Made by a program: the position numbers and the translations under genes
Part shown: positions 23,186 through 34,404 of the stretch, piece after piece
Layout: each line of letters starts with the position of its first letter
Numbering within the stretch: position 1 is the first letter of the stretch
Origin: Amaranthus tricolor
Taxonomy: Eukaryota > Streptophyta > Magnoliopsida > Caryophyllales > Amaranthaceae
Direction of reading: 5' to 3'
DNA: 64,000 bases
NCBI RefSeq assembly: GCF_026212465.1
Contig: NC_080048.1
Location: forward strand, 30,666,257-30,730,256
The notes under the pieces: model-generated
The model's input: the letters and a program-made list of their open reading frames with translations, nothing else
Databases searched by the model: none
What the model was told of the DNA's origin: nothing

Positions 23186-23812
23186 CTTATTTTTCAACAT
23201 AAGTTTTGGGTCTACAACTCTACCCACCCCACCCCACTCTCTCAGATTCTGACCCTAGTTTTTCCAAGGGCTAGAATTAAGCAATGGTGCTAATGGCTTC
23301 TGGGAGAACTTTTGATTTGTGCTGTTCTTTTGTATGTTCTTGGAAGTTTATGCAAAGAGAATCAATTGGAGTTTATGATGCTGTTATCAATTTATGATGG
23401 TATTTAGTATTTACTCTGATGTTTTACTTGACCAAAGAGTAGAGTTAAAATAGTTAAAATTTTTACTTGTTGAAAATATGTGATGTGGAGTGAAAAATTT
23501 GCAATATGCAGGAGCGCTTGCATTTTCTGTTTTACAAAATTACTTCAAAGAATATCTAATCTCAATTCACAGTGGTTGTGCTTTTTGTAGTCTTTTTATT
23601 TTGTTTCGTTTACTTAAATAGCTATTCTTCTATCTCTTGAGAATAATTGTCAGAAACTAGGAGTGAGTGTTTTGGTTAGGGTTTCAACCTTGTTTGGGAA
23701 AAACTTATGATACATGATACATCTGCTTTCAAACAAACCGAGTTTTTATGGGCTTGTTCTTCTTTTTCCGAGCTTCTTTTGCATTTTGCTGTTTGCTCGG
23801 ATGACTTTGAAC

Positions 23813-24509
23813 TAGCGATGGCACGGGTTTTGGACCTTAAGGGTTCAGACCCAACCCGACCCTAATTTTAAGGGTCTGGGTCCACTTGTTTTTGGATCCT
23901 ATGGATCCGGGTCGGATTTGGGTCCATGACCATAGGGTCTGGGTTCGGATCTACACATTTGAGACCCAGATCTGACCTATGGATCCATTTGCATTTTTTT
24001 AAAAAAAAATTATATTTTAGCTATCATGTATATTTAATTGTTTGATTTGAAATTTTGTTATTTTTGAACTTTTGCGTGATTTTGAGCATTACCGGTTCAT
24101 GTAATTTGAAACATGGTCGTTGTATCTATACTTTAAGAATTAAATACTTGATAAATATTTCGTTATAAGAACTTGAATATTGAAAAACTTCATATATTTC
24201 TCTCAATTAGTTTAAAGTATTAGAAGATCCTCGTTAGTCGAAATGTTTAAATAAATTTAAGCGAATGGTCGAAAATTGTACTTCATAATATACATTTTAA
24301 AAAATTTTAGGAAAATTTTTTTTTTTTCTGGACCCAAATCAAGACGCTAGACCCGCCAGACCCTAAGGGTGTGGGTCCGGGTCCAGGTCTAGGTCTAAAA
24401 TTTTTAGACCCTACGGATTTGGGTTCGGAATCTGGGTTTAATAAAAAAATTAGGGTCTGTATTTAGATCTTACCGGACCCGACTCAGATTCGACCTATGC
24501 CCATTGCTA
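23813..24509. mobile_element. Non-autonomous hAT-like element, 697 bp
   Basis: Starts TAGCGATGGCACGGG and ends CCCATTGCTA, which reversed is TAGCAATGGGCATAGG. Flanks are CTTTGAAC and CTCTGAAC, an 8-bp duplication with one change, as expected for hAT. Both arms are full of GGGTC, GGATCC and GACCC words that can fold on each other (for example GGGTCCGGGTCCAGG). There is no transposase inside; the centre is AT-rich. Confidence 0.78.
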
Positions 24510-24517
24510 CTCTGAAC

Positions 24518-25099
24518 AAACAGCTTTCAGGAGGATTGCCCAACTATGGTAGAGCAGATTTGAGCATAAATGGTGAAGGACACAAGACATTTATTTACTA
24601 GTTCTGGTATTGTTTTAGTAAGTTCTTGGATTTGTCAATCTATTAACTGCTTAAATTTTGTTACAGTACAAATGATTCCCGTACGCCATACGGAAAGTAA
24701 GTATTTTTTTTTTGCTTTTTTAATTTAATGTTGAATTTTCGTATTTTCATGGCCTTGATATTGTCGAGTCTTGATCAATTTGGAAGACGGGAAATCCATT
24801 TACAACCAAAGAATAGTTAATTGAATTAGGTGAGTTCGATTTTGAAGGATTATGTTTGAGGAACAACCGAATACTCAACAGAGATGAGACCAGTCTATAT
24901 AATAGTTTATTTTTTCATACATTAAGGTCATAAGTAATTCTTTTAAGCTTATGCATAATCACCCAAAGACTATAGCAAGTATTTATATTAAAATTATAAG
25001 TGATCACTTTAACACTATAAGTGATTATTTTAAGACAAAAAATGTATATTAGGCCAGCTCAACAGAGATGTTCTTACCATGAGACTGTATCATTTAAGA
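24518..25099. other. Intergenic, nothing recognised
   Basis: AT-rich, no open frame of note. The phrase AAGTGAT(C/T)A recurs near 24930-25030, hinting at a small repeat. Confidence 0.5.
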
Positions 25100-25402
25100 A
25101 TTAGTGCATTCTAATTTAGAACAAATGTCCTATTTGATGTTTTGACTATATTCTCCTAATTTGTATTTTAATTTTAATCAAGATATTAAAATATATTCAA
25201 GTGAGATTTTGTTTTATTTGTTCAATATACATTTATTTGAAGGACTCAATATAAATTTTTATTCAATATCAAATCTTTATTAAATATAAAATTTTAATAA
25301 TTTTTAATAATGCACAATTATATATATTTAAAATTAAATTAATGTATTGGATATAATGCAAAAATTAAATGGGACAATTAGTGTGAATTGGAGTGTAATA
25401 CA
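25100..25402. mobile_element. Degenerate Stowaway-like MITE
   Basis: Shares internal phrases with the MITE at 12854 (TAATAATGCACAATT, ATTAAATGGGACAA, TTGGAGTG near the right end). The left terminus is decayed, so boundaries are approximate. Confidence 0.5.
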
Positions 25403-25559
25403 TATTAAATGTGTATGATTAATAGAGATAAGTTGTACATTTAGCAAGCAAATGTTTGCTAAAATTAATGTACTTTTTTAAAATAATAACATTAGATCAA
25501 ATATAATTAAATTTGTAATTATAAAAGGTGGCAATCTTTGTAGCCCTATCGACAAAGCA

Positions 25560-26082
25560 TAATTGTAGTTGCCGTGGCATGTACTTTTGGCAAAATGGGT
25601 GGAAGGATGCAGTATGTCCTCTCCCTTATATGTACCCACTTTAAATTTTCATACCCTTATGGCGGGTAAAATTTTAATACCCTTGTTTATTACTTTATTT
25701 ATATGTATCTATTTAATAATTTATCCCTATAACCCATGGTGGGTAAAATTTTATACCCACGTTTGCCCTTGGGTATACATTCAGACCTATCTCCCTGACT
25801 ATGGCCAACTAGGTTTAAACCCATGATGGGTATTCCTCCTTTATCAGCATATTGTAGATAAAATGTGGGCCAATGCGGTGTGGAACCCATATGATTTCTC
25901 GCCTGCCATCCGTAGTTGCTTGCTTGCACGTGTACGCACCACTAGCAATTAGTCGCCATGCCACCAGCCCCACTGACAAAAGTAGCCAACCTCCATTGTT
26001 GCCTTGTTTTACGGAAATAAAGACAGTTATTCTCTTTACATTCATCTCTATTACTTTCCCTTTCTTACCTTTAATTAAATGC
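25560..26082. other. Degenerate repeat with GGGTAAAATTTT phrases; no gene
   Basis: GGCGGGTAAAATTTTAATACCC (25661-25682) is partly self-complementary, and GGTGGGTAAAATTTTATACCC near 25739 repeats it. It looks like the remains of a small inverted-repeat element. The rest to 26082 shows nothing recognisable. Confidence 0.4.
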
Positions 26083-26259
26083 TGTTAACAATGTAGGAAA
26101 GTATTTCTAGAATATTAATTTTGATTGTAAATTATTTTCTTATTATTTAGTTTCTCAAAATAGTTCACAATTCATGTATAAAAAGGAGACTAGGTTTTAC
26201 ATGATAAACAATATGAACAATATTCAAAACCGAAACACTTAATCGCATTTAATTTTTCA
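26083..26259 (+). repeat. Copia 1 5' LTR, about 177 bp
   Basis: Begins TGTTAACAATGTAGG and ends TTTTTCA, directly before the primer site. Contains TATAAAAAGG near 26178, a plausible TATA box for the element's transcript. The assignment relies on TG...CA ends and the adjoining primer site because the partner LTR is missing. Confidence 0.65.
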
Positions 26260-26277
26260 TGGTATCAGAGTCGTAAG
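26260..26277 (+). promoter_or_regulatory. Copia primer-binding site
   Basis: TGGTATCAGAGTCGTAAG, where TGGTATCAGAG is complementary to the 3' end of initiator tRNA-Met as used by most plant copia elements. Confidence 0.8.
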
Positions 26278-27224
26278 ATTTAGATTTGGATTTTGGCAAT
26301 CATCTCGTTCTCATTGTATGTAACCTATCATGGGGACAATTTAAAGTTCTCAAGCACAAACCAAACCAAAACTAGTGTTGCATCCACAGAGTTTGGACAC
26401 CAACAACTAGATGTCTGACATATGTTCCTAGTACCAAAACTGAAACAACAACCCAAGAAACACCGAACCATCAAACATATATCACAACGACTATCGTAGC
26501 TTACCATGTTTCGTTACCATTGGTCGGAATTCCTCACTTCAGCAAATTTGATGGGATGAGTTAAGAGACGTAATACCGCCACCAGGGCTCCGGTGAACCG
26601 GAGCGGCGGCAAGGCATCTCTCGCTGCTGTGACAACCACCGGCAAGCAGACATCTCTACCACCAAGAAGGGGTGTTGGTTTCTTTGAATGGGCAAGGGAG
26701 ACCACTGACTACAAGAACCACAAAGAACGCCGAGATGGAGAAACAGGAACATTTGAAAAAATGGGGCCAAATGATTTCTCTCTCCAAATACATATGGGGG
26801 CAGGAGAAAATTTAGACGTACCTTACCAAACTTTACAACTTGGAAACCAAAATTCAGATATTTGCACGACTCACGCGTCCACTTCAATTACACCTTTTAT
26901 TGCTGGGCAATAGACACTATGCCCTAAAATTCTTCCGACGTTATTTCTCCCTCTCTCATAAACCGAATCCATATTCAAACGGCAAATGAGGAGTGTTAAT
27001 GTTACTCAGGCCGAGATTGTTCATATTTCCTCAACTATTCATCAAAAAAATTGTCTTATTCCTAACTTATTGCGTAATTATTATTTGTTAGTCAATTGAC
27101 TAAAAAACTTAATTGTATAGTTCTTTTAACTTCTAATGGTTATATTGTGCATGATGACCAGACTAGAACGATCATTGGACATGATACCAAACAAGGAGGT
27201 TTTTAATATGTGGAAGAGACGACT

Positions 27225-27845
27225 TAAAACGATCAAGCTATGCTTACTCATGGGTCCTCTAATCATCAACTATGGATGTGGGATCAACAGTTAGGTCATA
27301 CTTTAGGTTATCTTAAACGCTTGCTTCCTTCTCCTAAAAATTCCATTACTACTCTATCTTGTGAAACTTCTGTTTTAGCCAAAAGTCACAAACACTCTTA
27401 TTTCCCTAGTTCAACGCATACGGATTGCTGGTGTGCTCTAATGCACTTTGATGTGTGAGGCTCTGCCCTAGCATGTACTCCTCGTGGTTTTTCTTATTTT
27501 GTTTTTTTGTTATGGATGATTGTAGTCGCATGAGTTGAGTTTACTTCTTGAAACCCAAATTAAACCCAAATCCGAAATCTACCATCTTTGTTAAATTTTA
27601 TGACATGCTTTGTACTCTATTTCAAATCCAACCCAAAATTTTCGATCTGATAATGGGGGTGAATGTATTACATTTGACATGAAAAATTTATCTTTGACCA
27701 TGGTATAATTCACCAAACCACCTGTCCTGAAACCCCACAACAAAATAGGGTAGCCAAATGGAAAAATTATATTCTCTTTGAAATTACCAGAGCTCTTATA
27801 ATTGAGTTCCATGCTAATGTTCATTTCTGTCCTCAGGCGATTGGT
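27225..27845 (+). pseudogene. Copia 1 GAG-pre-integrase and integrase core (broken)
   Basis: Reads HQLWMWDQQLGHTLGYLKRL, then a LSCETSVLAKSHKH zinc-binding-like block, then FSYFVFFVMDDCSRMS, KFYDMLCTLFQIQPKIFRSDNGG and a final FISVLRRLV that corresponds to the FWPEAI region. The first pieces are the GAG-pre-integrase and the rest the rve integrase core, with the DDCSR and SDNGGE catalytic neighbourhoods visible. Stops and frame changes occur throughout, so it is inactive. Confidence 0.8.
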
Positions 27846-27929
27846 GTAATTTTAGAATTTGATTTTTCTAAACTGAACCGAGACAAAATCTTTTCGATGT
27901 AACTTTTCTAAGTCAAAAAAAGTTTACCT

Positions 27930-28616
27930 CTAGCCTGATCACAGTTGATATCCATACACAATATCTTCTTAGCTGCACCTAAGTCCATAATGTCAAACTC
28001 CAAGTTAAGCATATCTTTCAATCTAGCAACATCAGTTTTATTCTTTGTTGCAACCAGCTTGTTATCTACATACAGCAGTAGGTAAATTATTGAATTATTA
28101 CTATGCTACACAACAATCATATGAATTCCTATCAAACCCATGCGAAACCATGAAAGAATCAAACCTCTTATACTATTGTCGGGGGGATTGCTTAAGTCCA
28201 TACAATGACTTAAGCAATATGTAGGCGTAGTGTTCCTTTACAATAACCTGAAATCCCTCGGTCTGGTTCATCAGAATCTCCTCCTCCAAATCACCAGAAA
28301 GGAAAGATGTCTTAACATCCAGCCGCTCCAGTTCAACATCCAAGTGTGGTACAATGGACAAGATCCAGGTGAGAATATCTCCACAAAAATCAATCCGTTC
28401 TACCTGACTAAAACCCTTAGCGACAAGATAGCCTTCAAGCTTCCTCCCGTCCAATATCTTCACCAGTTCCCGCACTATTTTCTTGTAAAGAGACTGCATC
28501 TTTTCATTCATTGTAGCAAGCAATTGTATTGACTCACTACAACTAATTGCTTGTTTATATGTTGTAGGTTCAAATGACTCTACTTCATCAGCTACACTCA
28601 AAGCGTAACTAGTCAA
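27930..28616 (-). pseudogene. Copia 2 reverse transcriptase (broken)
   Basis: Shows EPTTYKQAISCSESIQLLAT, then GYLVAKGFSQVERIDF, LDVKTSFLSGDLEEEILMNQ, SLYGLKQSPRQ, then beyond a stop a LLYVDNKLVATKNK-like YVDD region and DLGAAKKILCMDIN near 27970. Most of the RT is recognisable, but the segment between LDGRK and LEGYLVAKG has lost residues and there are stops after SPRQ. Confidence 0.82.
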
Positions 28617-28959
28617 CTCCTCAACGCAACAACTCCTTCCCTCTATCTCTTGAATTAACCTAACATGGTTCGTGATAACTCGTTCAGTTTTATCAAGAAT
28701 GGTGTCAAATCGACTAGATAACCCCTGATTAGATTGTTCTACCTCCTACCTAGACTTAGGAGTAGTAGTAACTCAAATTCAAGAGTACTTAGCACTTGAA
28801 CATCAGCATCATCATCAATAAATTGTACATGAGGCAAATCAACAATGGAAGACTAATGCACCTCAAGTACCCCATTTGTTTGTAATAAGTTATCTCCTTC
28901 CTTTTCGAAATTAGAAGTCTAAGCTCTTTATTGAATATAGGATGCTCTAATCGTAAGTA

Positions 28960-29990
28960 ACATCCCTACTAAGAATGACCTAACCCTCTAAAGTTGAATA
29001 GATCTTAAACCCGTTCACACCATCTCTGTACCCAACAAGCACCCTCTCTTGGCTTTTGGATCAAGCTTACCCTCACTAACATGATAATAAACAATATAAC
29101 CAAAAATCTTGAAATCAGAAAAGCTAGGTAACTTATCAGTCTAGATCTCAAAGGGAAATTTAAAGTTTATTCCCGAATGAGGACCCCTATTTATGATATA
29201 ACAAGCTGTCATCACAGTTTCACTCTAATAACTTCTCCTAAGCTATACATTCGAAAGCATGCATCAAACTCTCTCTAGCAATGTCTGGTTGATTTGCTTT
29301 CCAACACCATTCTGCTATGGTGTCATCCTAACGGTATGATGTCGACATGTACCCCCATTAGCACAGAACTGATTAAACTACTCTTTGAAAAACTCGAGCC
29401 CGTTGTCTGTACTTAACTTCTTTACCTTCGTATCTAGTCGATTCTCCACCAAAGTTTTCCATGCTTCAAAGCTTAGAAGGCCCCATCCTTTGATTTAAGC
29501 AACCTAAACCAAGTGTATCGGGACTTCAACAAATGATACAAAGTAGCAGTAATCTCCCATACCTTCAACTCTAAATGGACCACAACAATCTGAATGAATG
29601 TTATCGAGCACCACATCAGTAAGGTTGGCAACCTTGACCCCGGATAATAGATGTCTCTTAGACAACAACTACATCACCTTCTCACCCATATGACCAAGCG
29701 TTATATGCTAAATTTTAGTCATCTCCAAGTGAGAAACCTATGCGTATAACGCAAAACTAGACAACGTTATACCCTTAAAGACATAAAGGGTGTTCCTCTT
29801 GATACTCTTAAGTTCCAAACCAAAACCTCTATATATAGATAACTCCCTTTCGAAAACGCTCCATTGTACCCAAATCATCCAATGTACCAAATGAAATCAG
29901 ATTCTTTTCCAAAGGAATATGTCGCACCCTAGTTAGAGTTAACCTCCACCCATCAACTATCCTCAATCTCATGGACCCAATACCAGTTAC
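28960..29990 (-). pseudogene. Copia 2 protease tail, GAG-pre-integrase and integrase (broken)
   Basis: From right to left on the minus strand: VRHIPLEKNLISFGTLD, LGHMGEKVM, IHSDCCGPFRVEGMGDY, KKLSTDNGLEFFKE (integrase core), PQQNGVGKQINQTLLER, and SETVMTACYIINRGPHSG. The motifs are standard for copia polyproteins; many stops interrupt them. Confidence 0.78.
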
Positions 29991-30004
29991 CTATGTTCAA
30001 CATC

Positions 30005-30420
30005 GTAAGCAATAATAAAATAACAATAAAAAAATGATAAGAAATTTAACGCAAACAAAGAGAAAAATACACTAAAATTTTACGTGGTTCACTATCGATG
30101 TGATAGCTACGTCCACGGGCACTGAGATCAAAAGTTTTCACTATAAACTACAAAGATTACAAAAATGAGTCAATAATTCTCTCAAGAATGGCTCACTTTT
30201 TATCTCTTGTGTTCTATAAAACTCTAACCCTAATTAGAAGGGGTTTATATAGTAGTCTTCTTTTAAAGAGAGGTTAGGGAAACAAAAATAACAAGTAATT
30301 GGCCAAAAAAGAAAAAAAAATAGCTCTCCGCATAAAACGCAACACAAGCCGGCTCGGCTTTCACGAAACTCCACTAGCAGCCAAGTCGGTATGTGATGTT
30401 TGAGTCACTAATCATCAACA
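30005..30420 (-). repeat. Copia 2 LTR (5' LTR on the minus strand)
   Basis: On the minus strand it opens TGTTGATGATTAGTGACTC. It contains a run like GTGGTTCACTATCGATGTG (plus strand, near 30082), a phrase with a counterpart in the copia 3 LTR at 60352, so the two families are related. The inner boundary is a guess. Confidence 0.55.
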
Positions 30421-31019
30421 ATATTGATTAAGAAATTTGATTGGTTGAAATCCTCCTAGATATCAAAATTGTACATGATGAGTTGGATATGTGAAGTTGA
30501 TATGGATAATTTGTGTATGAAATAAACAAGTGAAGCTTTGATTAGGAGCTATTAGGAAAATAGCTGATTGCATTATGAATTGAATATGAAAATGAGTTGA
30601 AATGTGTAATTTTGTTTGATATGTTTATTGTAAATTGGGGATATGGAAATAAAACGGAATGTGAATTGGAGTTAGATTTTTGTTGGCTTGATTACAAATT
30701 GGGATCATCAAAATAATTTTTAATATGAATTGGTCATTTGATGAATTACATGAATTAATATTATCAAAGTATCAGTTATGGACTTAATCGTCAAGTGAGT
30801 TAAGAATGTATCCTATAATTTTATTATGGATTTGATTTGTGTTGATCATATCGAGAAAAATAGGTAAGAATATCCATGTAATTAATGGTTGACTTCTTGA
30901 AAATGGTAATATGAGTTTTATTGTCAATTTGATAAAGTAGGTTGATTCGAAGTTATATGAGTTAAATATGTGTTTAGTATTGCGGTAAATTCATCATTTA
31001 AGTGTAGAAATATGGTTTA
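30421..31019. other. Intergenic, no gene recognised
   Basis: AT-rich with many TGAATTGG and GATATG words, resembling a degraded repeat. No coding or RNA feature can be supported. Confidence 0.5.
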
Positions 31020-31269
31020 CTCCCTTTTATTCATTTTAAGTGTCTTATTTTATTCACTCTTTTTAATGTACATAATTAATTCTTAATATATTGTATAATT
31101 AATAATTATAAAATAGTTGATATTAATTAACTTTACACTAAATCAAATTAAATAAGATCTCACATGACTATGTTTTAACTTATAGATTAATAATAAAAAT
31201 ACAATTTAAGAGTAATGGATGAATAGTGTTCTAAAAATAAATGGAATACCTAATATTAATAAAAGGGAG
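31020..31269. mobile_element. Stowaway-like MITE, 250 bp
   Basis: Perfect 12-bp terminal inverted repeats CTCCCTTTTATT with TA directly outside on both sides. No coding capacity. Confidence 0.82.
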
Positions 31270-31399
31270 TAATTTTGAAAGTCTTTGATTTCAGACAATT
31301 GATTAGGAAGGATAAATTTAATAATTATGAATGTGTCCATGCAATATCTATAAATTATTTCTGCCAAAATTTTTACAAATTCATTGTTTAAATGTTTAT

Positions 31400-31835
31400 A
31401 ATTTCAATTTGAAGGATAAATACAAGCGCCTCAATGCACCTCTTCCTATAGATGCGTCTGTCGAGCATTTGAACGACGCCTATTTTAAGACCGTTAAAAC
31501 CATCGAATTACAAGCGCCCAAGAAGAAGAAGCCCTCTAAGACTGTCTTTGGTGTTGGTGACGCGGCACAACATTATTATGCTGTGTTTGTGACGCTGCAA
31601 TCTCAACGCTCCTCCTCCGGCCCAAATAGTTAATGAGAGGCTCAATCATCTTCAACAAGTCATGAATCAAATAGATGATCGCGTCAACAATGCCATTTCC
31701 AGGGAAGAGCATATGGCCCTTGTGGAGGAGCAACGCAAAACAAGGGAAGAGGTGAACCATTTGCTATTCCTTTGTGCGCACGCTGTTCAACAGAACCCGG
31801 CTTTTCAACAATCTCTTCCGCCTCCACAATCCTAG
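31400..31835 (+). pseudogene. Ptta/En/Spm-type CACTA protein, C-terminal fragment
   Basis: The phrase KKKPSKTVFGVGDAAQHYY corresponds to the FGVGSASQIIY region of the same protein in the CACTA at 40160-41182. After a frame change near 31620 a coiled-coil-like tail follows (ERLNHLQQVMNQIDDRVNN, then EEQRKTREEVNHLLFL). Upstream exons are missing. The protein class probably binds subterminal repeats, by analogy with TNPA, but this is not shown here. Confidence 0.65.
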
Positions 31836-32089
31836 ACCATTGCTTTTAATTTTCTTAAAGTTGAATTGTTTTCGGACAATGCGAGTTTGTATAATTTATT
31901 TGGAAAATACTTTTATGTTTTTATTAATTTGTATATAATTTAGTTTCGTCCGTATTTGATCTTATTTTTATCATTTTATTGTTTAGTTTGAACGATAATT
32001 TATTTTATCGATAAAATATTACATTTGGTCAAATGTGGTTAATGATATTGATCACATTTGACTAGATTAATTATTTTAATAATAAATTT

Positions 32090-32657
32090 TTCTGACTAAT
32101 ATGTAGTAGCAATTTAGTCGGAAAATCTAGCCGTCTTTTCTTGGTTGAATCTAGTCAAATTTCATGTTTGACTTTTCCGACCATTTTCCCACCAATATTT
32201 AGTAGCAATTCAGTCGGAATCTACAGTAGCCTTTTTTCTGGTAAGATCAAGTCAAATTTGAGGTTTGACTTTTCTGACTAAAATCCTACTATTTATTAGT
32301 CGAAAAATTAAATGAATATTTTAATATCCATTTTCTGAATAATCAAGGGAATTTTGATTGTTTAAGCTTCCGACCAATCTTTGACTAAGACCTTGTCGGA
32401 ATTTTGTGACTGAACATTGGTAGGAGTATTGTCGAAATTTTCCGACAAAATGCCTGCCAGCTCAAATGGTCATAATTCCAACTAAATTCCTACCACCTCA
32501 TATTTAGTCGAAATTTCGACTATTATACCGACCAAGAACAATTTCCGACCATTCTAAGCCGAATGGATGGAGACAATCGGAATCTAGTCGGTATAGCCCT
32601 ATACCAACTAAATTCCGACTTTTTTGTCCAGTCAGAAAATTACTGTTTTTAATAGTG
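32090..32657. repeat. CACTA subterminal repeats (TCCGAC words) and terminus
   Basis: Many copies in both orientations of (A/T)TCCGAC(T/C) and GTCGGAA, ending in TTTTTAATAGTG at 32657. Subterminal arrays of this type are the binding sites for CACTA proteins. The 3 bp after the end are AAA; no partner duplication is available. Confidence 0.75.
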
Positions 32658-32659
32658 AA

Positions 32660-33310
32660 ATAAGCAAATTTTGCCAATGAATGAGAAAGAGGGGAAAGTC
32701 TCGTAGTCACATCAAGAAACTTAGTTCCCAAATTCAACATACAAGTCCAAATGCTCAATGCCATGGAGTTAGTACCAAAAATCATGCGTGAATCACAAAC
32801 ATATGCATATGTTCGGTAAATATGTACCTCGGAAATGATGCGAAATGAGCCACAAAATCCAGCAACGATTTTAATGACAATTAATGATATCGACTGACAA
32901 TATTTAACTTATGTATAAAATAAAATTATATACCTAAAAATATTGATATATGGTAAAAATTTTACAATGTGGATGTATTGACCTAGGTTCAAAACGCAAT
33001 AAATAATTTTTTTAAAAATATTATTGACATTATATAATTTTATTTTAGATCCGGACAAATTCCGATTTCTTCCACAATGTCCATTCGAAAACATGCTGGA
33101 AACTAACGGCGAAATTCATGGGGCCAGCTCCATATTAGCCATGCATCATCATCACAGTAACACCCTGGATGTTTATCACTTATCCTAATAAAGTTCTTAC
33201 ATCTCCAATCGACCCATGTTTTTTTGCTTCTTAATCTGTCAATAATATAACTATAGAATTTAATTAGCTGTGAGGTTAGGACTTTAATCGACTTAATATA
33301 GAAAAAGATT
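32660..33310. other. Intergenic, nothing recognised
   Basis: AT-rich, no coding or RNA feature; one short run with a CATCATCATCA phrase near 33148. Confidence 0.5.
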
Positions 33311-33667
33311 GGGAAATTTCGTGTGGTAATTATAAATTTTCGGCTTTTTCACCTTTTAAATAATTTTATTTTTTAATCCATGTGGTGACTTTCACCTTTT
33401 AAATTTTCCACGTGGTAGACAAAATGAAAGTTTCTTTGTTGACTTCGCGTTATTTTTACCCAATGAAATGACTTTTTTTTAAAAAAAAGGTCGTAATCGC
33501 CCTAATTGATCATATATTTCGAAATTTAGTCGAAAGAAATACTTAATTTAACCAAAAACTTAGCATTTTATCTACTACATGAAAAAGTTAAAAGATCAAG
33601 GTCACCACGCGGAGTTAAAAAAATATTTGTGAAAAATAAAAAATTCAGGGTTACCGCCTAAATTTAA
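33311..33667. mobile_element. MULE-type MITE with long inverted repeats, 357 bp
   Basis: Two arms of about 120 bp pair imperfectly. The left has CATGTGGTGAC, TTTTAAATTTTCCACGTGG and AGACAAAATG; the right, reversed, has CGCGTGGTGACC, CTTTTAACTTTTTCATG and AGATAAAATG. The element is flanked by the direct repeat AGAAAAAGATT (33300-33310 and 33667-33677), which fits the 9-11 bp duplications of Mutator-like elements. No coding capacity. Confidence 0.78.
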
Positions 33668-33679
33668 GAAAAAGATTTT

Positions 33680-34400
33680 TGAATCAAGGGTCAAATCGCA
33701 ATGGTTATAATTATTTGTGGCCAAATACTCCATATATAATTGGAAGTGTATTTCATTGATTGTTGAAGGTGGGGTATGGTTGGTGTTCATCCAGACTGCA
33801 GAATTAATTTATATTTGTTGGTTAAATAATTTAAAGTGGTAGGTGATTTCTTTTGAGGAAGGAATAAAAATGTACGGTAATATTTAGTATCATTTGTTAA
33901 AAATAGGTTGAAATTTTAAAATTATATTCACAAAATTTTTTTACAAATTATATATAGCCACTATAAACTATAAACTGTAAGCATTATAGCCATGAAATTT
34001 AAAGTCATTCATTTCTATAATGAGAGGAATAAAAATGTACATACGTAATTTTTAGTACATTTTTATAGCCATAAAATCTTGTTACAAATTTTAGCCACTA
34101 TAAATCAAAAAACATAAGCATATAGCCAAGTTACCCGATTCTGATAATTTTGACCAGATATAACATACTTGACTTGAATTTTTACTTTCATTTCACAAAA
34201 GTGATCTTTAACTGCTTTTTCATCTTCTATTATAAATTAGGTTTTTTTATTTTTAATTAAAAGATATAGTTTTTTAATATAATATTAATTGAATCTTAAT
34301 ATGATAAAATTAATTTTAATTTTTTTATTTTTTAAAAATATTCGTTACAATGTGTGAAATAGAGTGTCGGAAAAATTTATAATGATGGTAAAATATCTGT
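33680..34400. other. Intergenic, nothing recognised
   Basis: AT-rich. ATTTTTAGTA and GGAATAAAAATGTAC recur near 33863 and 34025, so a small imperfect duplication of about 160 bp period is present (TATAGCCA(C/T) also repeats). Confidence 0.5.
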
Positions 34401-34404
34401 AAAC

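Larger units (their letters stand above)
21240..23812. other. Intergenic, no gene recognised
   Basis: T-rich DNA downstream of the Agenet/ENT gene. Contains two short TATATATATA tracts near 21813 and 21832. At 21850-22100 there is a less AT-rich block (CCCAAGAAAGCCCAAC), probably an old repeat. The open frames near 21503 and 22848 are short and hydrophobic by composition only. Confidence 0.5.
26083..27850 (+). mobile_element. Ty1/copia element 1, truncated and decayed
   Basis: A short 5' LTR is followed directly by a tRNA-Met type primer site, an unreadable gag region, and a recognisable GAG-pre-integrase and integrase. It breaks off inside integrase near 27850, close to an oppositely oriented second copia. 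No 3' LTR or reverse transcriptase is present for this copy. Confidence 0.8.
27915..30420 (-). mobile_element. Ty1/copia element 2, internally deleted, minus strand
   Basis: On the minus strand the order is LTR (about 30420-30005), protease tail and GAG-pre-integrase (about 29990-29600), integrase (about 29550-28960), reverse transcriptase (28616-27930). Gag and the primer site are missing: the LTR is followed almost at once by a VRHIPLEKNLISFGTLD phrase from the end of protease. It stops near 27915 inside RT, where it abuts copia 1. Confidence 0.8.
31331..32657 (+). mobile_element. Right-hand part of a CACTA (En/Spm) element
   Basis: Contains the C-terminal part of a Ptta/En/Spm accessory protein. 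A subterminal region full of TCCGAC/GTCGGA words (about 32090-32640) follows, and then the terminus AATAGTG, which reversed is CACTATT. The left end is not found in the window, so the element is truncated. Its subterminal word differs from the GGCGAC word of the CACTA at 39601, so they are different families. Confidence 0.75.

Noticed and set aside
26593..26913. A 106-codon open frame inside copia 1 as a host gene
   Set aside because: It lies where gag is expected, has no domain I recognise, overlaps a similar-sized frame on the other strand, and its surroundings are decayed retrotransposon.
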